Part shown: piece by piece, positions 60,884 through 64,000 of the stretch | Layout: every line of letters starts with the position of its first letter | How positions within the stretch are numbered: position 1 is the stretch's first letter | Source: Stentor roeselii | Taxonomy: Eukaryota; Ciliophora; Heterotrichea; Heterotrichida; Stentoridae | Assembly: GCA_006503475.1 (NCBI GenBank) | Contig: RSEH01000261.1 | Coordinates: 1 to 64,000, forward strand | Reading direction: 5' to 3' | DNA length: 64,000 nucleotides | Program-made: the position numbers and the translations under genes | Notes under the pieces: model-generated | The model's database searches: none | Seen by the model: the letters and a program-made list of their open reading frames with translations, nothing else | What the model was told of the DNA's origin: nothing

Positions 60884-61643
60884 TTTTATTGAAATTGTAT
60901 CTTAAGAGATGAATAGTTATTTATGAGAAGATTTTGTAAATTTTTTTATTTGGATGTGGTTTTGGAAGTTGGAAAAAAGAGATTTTTAGGAGATGGAAAA
61001 TTTATCGAAATTGATTAAATTTTTTTTTAGTTTTTATTGTGGATGATGAGATTTTGGTTATGAGGATAAGCTGTTGAATAGGTTTAGAATTAGGAGAAAT
61101 TTTGGGAGAATAGGTGTTGGGTTTGAAAGAGAATTGATTTGGTATTTTTTTAATCATGCCTTTCAAATCATTTATTGAAAATTTACGCTTTTCTTAGATG
61201 CTTTCAAAGATTAGAGTTATGTATTATTCAAAACTTCACTTATAAGCAACTTTTTCAGATAAACTTGAAATTGAAGATACCGGGAAGATTTGAATAAGTA
61301 TAAATTAAAGACTGAGAAATAGCTTTCTCTTGAAAAGACTTCTTAACTCGTCACCCTCTCTAAGTAGTTTAAAATAAATCCCATAAATCAATGTGTTAAA
61401 AACCGAAAAATCTAATGAAAAAACCACCTTTTGAATGAAAAAAATTATCCACCCATCTAGAGCCCTTAAAAATATCTAAATCACCAAGCATTTCTCTCAA
61501 TTTCTTCCAAACTCTAAAAAATTATCAATCGATCACATCACTTCAAAATCTCCATAATCACCAAATATCGAATTTCCATAGTTCTTCAGAAAAAGAGAAT
61601 TCTATTTTATTATAACTTTTTAAAATTTACTTATTTTCCTTGT
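60884..61643. other. Intergenic region, nothing recognised
   Basis: About 760 bp between two minus-strand genes. It should contain the LRR gene promoter. The first 260 bp are unusually G-rich on the plus strand (GGATGTGGTTTTGGAAG-like). No gene or repeat was recognised. Confidence 0.55.
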
Positions 61644-62120
61644 CTAAGTAAACTTTCTCATCTTTTTTAGGCATTTTTCGAAGTGAATCCTGAAGGAGTA
61701 TTTGTTGAAGCACAATTTTTCGCACAGGCTGCAAGTCACTCGTTTTGAAGGGTCGTGAACGTTTTGCATATGGAACTTCGCAGCATATTTATCTCTGAAC
61801 AATTTATTGCAAATGCCACATGGATAGGTTTTGGTCTTGATGTGAATTTTTCCGAAGTGCTGCTTCATACCTTTGAAAGTATTAAAAGCGATGTTGCAGA
61901 TAAGACAAGTGTAAGTCACACATTCACTGATTTTCTGGTACTGTGCATCTGGATTTCCAGCAGTTAGATGTAAAATCATGTCTTCATGCAGATTAAATGC
62001 TGCATGGCAATGTCCACATACAAACCGTTTTTCTGAGTTGCTATTTTCAAAAAGCTGAGGCATGACAGGTTTCGGTAACAGGCTACTAGAGTGATTTGGT
62101 AATGCCGGAGGGGTTTGCAT
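61644..62120 (-). CDS. C2H2 zinc-finger protein
   Basis: Protein of 158 residues with three C2H2-type units and one incomplete unit: CGHCHAAFNLHEDMILH (followed by a looser second ligand), CLICNIAFNTFKGMKQHFGK with two His, CGICNKLFRDKYAAKFHMQN with two His, and CSLCEKLCFNKYSFRIHFEK ending H-x3-C. TKTYP and SKRVT fill the place of the usual linkers. It is probably a DNA- or RNA-binding nuclear protein. The N-terminus is a short Pro/Ser stretch. No introns are needed. The stop is TAG. Confidence 0.82.
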   Translation of the reverse strand: MQTPPALPNHSSSLLPKPVMPQLFENSNSEKRFVCGHCHAAFNLHEDMILHLTAGNPDAQYQKISECVTYTCLICNIAFNTFKGMKQHFGKIHIKTKTYPCGICNKLFRDKYAAKFHMQNVHDPSKRVTCSLCEKLCFNKYSFRIHFEKCLKKMRKFT

Positions 62121-63681
62121 CTGATATAGTGAAATATTGAATTTATTTGAGTAAAGGGATGACTAATGGGTGATTGTTCAGTAAAATATGTTTGAAGCTT
62201 GTGCGCTTTAAGGTTGAAGTACCTTTTAAAGTATTTCTACTTTGAAAGATCTAATAATAAAGGTTTTAAGAAGGAGTGATAAACTTCTTCGTTAATTAGA
62301 CTTGCAAACTAAAGGATAGTATGAAATTTTTTATTACTGGGTCGAAAACTCAGGAAATTGTATTTGAATTGCTTTTAAAGTAAGAAAAATTCAAAAAAAC
62401 TTGGAAACTGAAACTTTAATTGGCAATTTTAAGTGATATCACTTGACATTTTTGAATTCATTCCGTAGGATAAAGATTAGTTTTAGGGTGATTTCTTGAA
62501 TTTGAATTATAAGGCACTATTGATAGATAAAAGAGCTGTTAAAAGGCATTTGAGATGTAATTTTTAGAGTTTTTTGTTGAAACCTTGAAAAATGCACAAT
62601 GTGGAAAACTGTGGGGTATTAAAGTAAACTTAAGTTTAATGAGCATAGCTTTAATTTTAAAAATTACATTCAAAAAGAGTTCGATTGTTTTATGATTTGA
62701 ATTTTTAAGTTATGAATAGGTTTAAGAAATAATAAAAGGGTTTTTATGACAAGAAAATACTGAATCTTTATTGATGGCTTTAGTTTATGAGTTAATTTTT
62801 AAAAATAATATAATATTTGATACTAAAGTAAAGAAAAATATTGTTTTAAAAGTTTATCGTGTGATAAAAAGAATTGGAATCAGATATTCAATGTATTCAT
62901 AGTCAATTTATTGTTAATTTTAGACAATATATATCAAATTTTTTTTCTAAAGTTAATAGTGGTGATTTAATTACTTTGATGAAAATCAAACTCTTTGTTA
63001 AGAATACTAAATTAAAATTATAAGAGTATATTTGAAATTACAAAGAATATATCTAACCTATCCTAAATCCCTCTCTTAAACTCAATCATATAAGTTATAA
63101 ACCATTGAAGACTGAAGCAAACTTTTAAGATTTTTCATGTAATCTAACCTTTTAAATTTATATATGATCTATGATTAATAAATTTATTTAGAATATCTCT
63201 GCTTTTTTCTAATGATCAATATCCTGAAACATTTTTCATAAAGATCAAATCAATATACTCTGTATCAATTTACTTTTATTATTTTACATACCTTAAAACC
63301 ATTTGTGAAGTTTCTAACATGATCATGTCTATTTCCAAAAAAACATTATTTGAATAAAGTAGACTATAATAAAATTCAACATAATTCCTAAAATATTTTC
63401 CTTTTCTAACCAGATGATGAAAATTCGAGCATATCAAGCAACTAAAGCGATCATCCTCTATATACCCTCTAAGATTGACGATGAATAAATTCCTAAATAT
63501 AACCTTAAATCTGAATTGCTTTATCACTACTAATAAAAACCACCTACATTCTACCTCTTAGATTGATGATGAATAAAATCTTAAATATAGCCTTGAATCT
63601 AAATTGCCTTATCACTACTAATAAAAACCACCTACATTGTGATCAGTACCAAATCTCCATAACAAAATCAACATCTAATCA
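62121..63681. other. AT-rich gap with a tandem duplication at its right end
   Basis: About 1.56 kb between the zinc-finger gene and the partial gene at the window's end. Apart from the duplication at 63463-63638 nothing was recognised. An 82-codon minus-strand open frame at 63279-63527 overlaps the duplication and has no family likeness, so I do not call it. Confidence 0.5.
63463..63638. repeat. Tandem duplication, two copies of about 88 bp
   Basis: Copy one (63463-63550) and copy two (63552-63638) share AGATTGA-GATGAATAAA, TCTAAATTGC-like text and an identical 3' half TTATCACTACTAATAAAAAC followed by CACCTACATT. They differ at about ten positions. Copy two ends 43 bp before the ATG at 63682, so the duplication lies in the likely promoter. 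Confidence 0.88.
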
Positions 63682-64000
63682 ATGAATCAATCAACTCAAC
63701 GCAAACAAGTCTGCTGCATGAGACCTCAAACAATCTTAATAATAGTCCTTTCCCTCAGCCTGGTTCTAATCTTACTCAAATTCTTCTCTTTTTCCACCCT
63801 TCATGGTTTTACCAACGAAAAGGTCTAAAGAAACGGGAAGAAGGGCTGCTTAAAGTTCATTCATCAGGAGGTCTAATTGACAAAAAGTCCTATGCACTGT
63901 TATCAGAGTACTACTGCACAGAACATTCATCATTTTCCTCAAATTCTTCAGAATTCTTAACAATTACTTACGGCGAAGCTGACAAGTTATGCATTCGGTT
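63682..64000 (+). CDS. Partial gene: predicted membrane-anchored protein (5' part only)
   Basis: The frame from ATG 63682 begins MNQSTQRKQVCCMRPQTILI and continues into a hydrophobic helix (IIVLSLSLVLILLKFFSF), a likely signal anchor of a type II membrane protein. That frame stops at 63826, but another frame runs open to the window end (KREEGLLKVHSSGGLIDKKS, later ITYGEADKLCI). Removing 17 nt at 63806-63822 (GT...AG) would join them as TLHGLKKREEG. A 17-nt intron is longer than the other seven here and lacks GTA, so the joint is uncertain. No family was recognised. The gene continues beyond the window. Confidence 0.5.

Noticed and set aside
63279-63527. 82-codon minus-strand open frame
   Set aside because: Length is within chance for AT-rich DNA, it overlaps a non-coding tandem duplication, and it shows no family likeness.
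1-64000. tRNA genes, rRNA, CRISPR arrays, retroelements or other virus-like elements
   Set aside because: I saw no tRNA B-box with a matching cloverleaf, no regularly spaced palindromic repeats, and no reverse transcriptase, integrase, capsid or terminal-repeat signatures. Short RNA genes could still be missed by eye.

Overview
This window looks like macronuclear DNA of a heterotrich ciliate, most likely Stentor or a close relative. Three things point there. Intergenic DNA is very AT-rich. The standard genetic code fits: reading frames of 5,124 and 3,942 codons have no internal TAA, TAG or TGA. Seven introns are exactly 15 nt long, all begin GTA, end AG and carry A at position 10, which is the known Stentor/heterotrich intron form. 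Five genes (DHX35-like helicase, kelch membrane protein, Myb factor, HAUS6-like protein, dCMP deaminase) only make sense once these introns are removed; two of them have a first exon that a plain ORF scan misses.

Layout. 1-3.95 kb is AT-rich, gene-free sequence with a 71-bp tandem repeat. 3.95-19.3 kb is one intronless gene for an RNF213-like AAA+ protein with an RZ zinc finger but no visible RING. 19.3-24.5 kb is gene-poor and holds an isolated AAA-ATPase/PD-(D/E)XK-like gene. 24.5-27.9 kb encodes a kelch-repeat membrane protein. 27.9-30 kb is gene-poor with coding-like remnants. 30-34.7 kb holds a trypsin-like protease and a head-to-head helicase/phosphatase pair whose start codons are 6 bp apart. 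34.7-36.5 kb is empty. 36.5-45.5 kb carries a small basic protein, a TPR protein, a Myb factor, two coiled-coil proteins and a calpain-fold protein without its catalytic Cys and His. 45.5-57.3 kb is one giant gene for a cysteine-rich multi-pass surface protein. 57.3-60.9 kb is a tight run of minus-strand genes (HAUS6-like, dCMP deaminase, H2A variant, LRR protein). 61.6-62.1 kb is a C2H2 zinc-finger protein, and a partial membrane-anchored gene runs off the right end.

The genes do not form one pathway; they look like ordinary packed ciliate genes. Packing is extreme in places (3, 6, 8, 10 and 16 bp between neighbouring coding regions), and many starts share an A-rich AAATGG context. The points most worth a second look are the RING-less RNF213-like giant, the LNR/furin-like super-repeat receptor with its repeated cytoplasmic tail, the pseudo-calpain, the DDAH helicase, the divergent H2A, and the protein-like remnants in the gene-poor gaps.
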